In this document: positions 62,995 through 64,000 of the stretch, piece by piece | Layout: each line of letters opens with the position of its first letter | How positions within the stretch are numbered: the stretch's first letter is position 1 | Assembly: GCA_963835135.1 (NCBI GenBank) | Contig: CAWIEF010000003.1 | Coordinates: 992,001-1,056,000 of the forward strand | Direction: 5' to 3' | Length of the DNA: 64,000 bases | From: JAVVHH01 sp963835135 | GTDB taxonomy: Bacteria > Pseudomonadota > Alphaproteobacteria > Acetobacterales > Acetobacteraceae | Made by a program: the position numbers and the translations under genes | Notes under the pieces: generated by a model | Seen by the model: the letters and a program-made list of their open reading frames with translations, nothing else | Told to the model about the DNA's origin: nothing | The model's database searches: none

Positions 62995-63636
62995 ATGAAG
63001 CACGACGACATTTGGCGAGCCTTGGATACGCTCGCCGCAGAGCACGGCCTGTCACCCTCCGGCCTGGCCAAGCGCTCCGGCCTCGACGCCACCACCTTCA
63101 ATCCCAGCAAGCGCCGGATGCCCGACGGGCGGCTGCGGTGGCCCAGTACGGAAAGCATCGCCAAGGTGCTCGGCGCTGTCGGCGAATCGATGGAGGCCTT
63201 CACCGCCCTCGTCACCGGGTCACCCCGCGCGGTGAACTCGGTCCGCATGCCGAACCGCATCCCCCTGCTCGGCCTCGCCCAAGCCGGTGGCGACGGCTTC
63301 TTCGACGACGGCGGCTTCCCCGTCGGCGGCAGTTGGGACGAAGTCAGCGTGCCCGAGATCGGCGATCCCAATGCCTATGCCCTCGAGATCTCCGGCGACA
63401 GCATGGAGCCGGTGTTCCGCGAGGGCGACATGGTCGTGGTCTCCCCGTCCGCCCCGATCCGCCGGGGCGACCGTGTCGTCGCCAAGACCTGGGCCGGCGA
63501 GGTCATGGCCAAGCAGCTCGCTCGCAAATCCGCCAAGCGGATCGAACTGAGAAGTCTCAACCCGGCCTATCGCGATCGCACCTTCGAAGTCACCGAGGTC
63601 GCGTGGCTCCACCGGATCATCTGGGCCAGCCAGTAG
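62995..63636 (+). CDS. S24/LexA-like HTH regulator
   Basis: A 213-aa helix-turn-helix/S24 protein. The N-terminal HTH is EHGLSPSGLAKRSGLDATTFNPSKR (about residues 16-40). The C-terminal LexA-like domain has a potential Ala-Gly cleavage region (LGLAQAGGDGFF), the catalytic Ser in ISGDSMEPVFREGDMVVVS, and Lys in EVMAKQLARK. The LexA/CI-type fold suggests damage-induced self-cleavage, but chromosomal copies of this kind with TTFNPSKR HTH are common in alphaproteobacteria and are not phage repressors. No phage genes are nearby. Confidence 0.88.
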   Translation: MKHDDIWRALDTLAAEHGLSPSGLAKRSGLDATTFNPSKRRMPDGRLRWPSTESIAKVLGAVGESMEAFTALVTGSPRAVNSVRMPNRIPLLGLAQAGGDGFFDDGGFPVGGSWDEVSVPEIGDPNAYALEISGDSMEPVFREGDMVVVSPSAPIRRGDRVVAKTWAGEVMAKQLARKSAKRIELRSLNPAYRDRTFEVTEVAWLHRIIWASQ

Positions 63637-63704
63637 CGCCGCAGGTCGATTATCCTTGTTGACGGACCATCTCCCGCGCCACCATCGGCCGACGGAGGTC
63701 GACC

Positions 63705-64000
63705 ATGCGCGCGCTTGTCCTGTTGCCTTTGCTTCTTGCCCCGGTCCTGGCCGCGGCAGCCGAACCGGTCGACGTCATGCTCGTGCTCGTCACCGACGTC
63801 TCCCGTAGCGTCGACGACACCGAATTTACCATGGAAAAGCAAGGCTATGCCGCCGCGCTGGCCGACGCCCAGGTGCTCGCCGCGATCAAGGGCGGCGCGA
63901 TCGGACAGATCGCCGTCGCCTACGTCGAATTCGCCGGCTCGTACGAGGTGCGGACCGTGGTCGATTGGCACGTCGTGCGCGATGCATCGAGCGCCGCCGC
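63705..64000 (+). CDS. DUF1194 (von Willebrand A-like) secreted protein, 3' truncated by window end
   Basis: The first 98 codons of a DUF1194 protein. GGAGGT lies 5 nt before ATG 63705. Signal peptide MRALVLLPLLLAPVLAAAA, then the vWA MIDAS-like strand VDVMLVLVTDVSRSVDDTEFTMEKQGYAAAL with DxSxS, and IGQIAVAYVEFAGSYEVRTVVDWHVV. The rest lies beyond the window. DUF1194 proteins are periplasmic and their ligand is unknown. Confidence 0.9.
   Translation, partial: MRALVLLPLLLAPVLAAAAEPVDVMLVLVTDVSRSVDDTEFTMEKQGYAAALADAQVLAAIKGGAIGQIAVAYVEFAGSYEVRTVVDWHVVRDASSAA

Noticed and set aside
62995..63636. S24 protein as a prophage repressor marking a prophage
   Set aside because: No integrase, structural, or other phage genes within the window; flanks are chromosomal genes (phnM, DUF1194).

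Overview
This 64 kb window is a gene-dense, very GC-rich chromosomal segment (about 66-70% G+C by eye). Genes are packed with 4-nt start/stop overlaps and use GTG/TTG starts freely. Protein content and gene order point to an alphaproteobacterium, most likely Rhodospirillales/Acetobacteraceae: aapJQMP, fabD-fabG-acpP-fabF-mltG-yicC-gmk, rpsF-rpsR-rplI, dnaB...radA-cvpA-purF-SDR, DUF971/DUF1489/DUF1849/DUF1194 proteins, and an alphaproteobacterial SOS box of the form GAAC-N7-GAAC. I do not assign a genus. No rRNA, tRNA, CRISPR array, insertion sequence or prophage was seen. No gene-free stretch exceeds 300 bases; the longest is 46580-46832 (253 bases), where I see nothing beyond a probable promoter region.

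Layout. 1-3.6 kb: a yejB-yejE-yejF peptide/microcin-C type ABC importer, with yejF broken by one inserted base and a small convergent gene between yejE and yejF. 3.6-9.6 kb: Ohr peroxidase, a MOSC protein, small envelope proteins, then a thioredoxin/TPR - Lon-N - Trm112 - DUF971 run bracketed by two single-TM proteins with degenerate ATPase-like domains. 9.6-18.9 kb: sulfurtransferase, an acyl-CoA-dehydrogenase/OsmC pair under a divergent TetR regulator, SirB1-like protein, TPP-riboswitch-controlled thiC, HIT protein, lipoprotein, methyltransferase, gloB and GST. 18.9-26.2 kb: alaS, a LysM protein, cytochrome b561 and cytochrome c', LOG protein, L,D-transpeptidase. 26.3-30.6 kb: the aapJQMP general amino-acid transporter, with an intergenic hairpin after aapJ. 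31-37 kb: pyrD, HAD phosphatase, ferredoxin-NADP reductase, purC, nitroreductase, EipB, SDR. 37-40.5 kb: two convergent phosphatase-type genes. 40.7-46.6 kb: gmk, yicC, mltG and the fatty-acid synthesis cluster, all on the minus strand.

46.8-53 kb: a class II amidotransferase, the S6/S18/L9 ribosomal operon, a cyclopropane-fatty-acid-synthase-like enzyme, a heptosyltransferase-like enzyme, and dnaB preceded by a perfect DnaA box. 53-56 kb: a MazEF-type toxin-antitoxin pair, mlaE (frameshifted) and mlaF, and a two-gene module whose second product looks HEPN-like. 56-60.3 kb: radA, cvpA, purF, SDR. 60.3-64 kb: DUF1489, an EipA-like secreted protein, an orphan phnM, and a divergent pair (a short unknown gene and an S24/LexA-like regulator) flanking a perfect SOS box; the window ends inside a DUF1194 von Willebrand A-domain gene.

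Most of the window is core housekeeping DNA. The points most worth a second look are the SOS box beside an unknown 106-aa gene, the HEPN-like pair downstream of mlaF, the two related degenerate-ATPase membrane proteins, the two single-base frameshifts (yejF, mlaE), the duplicated acpP tail, and the small gene inside the yej locus.
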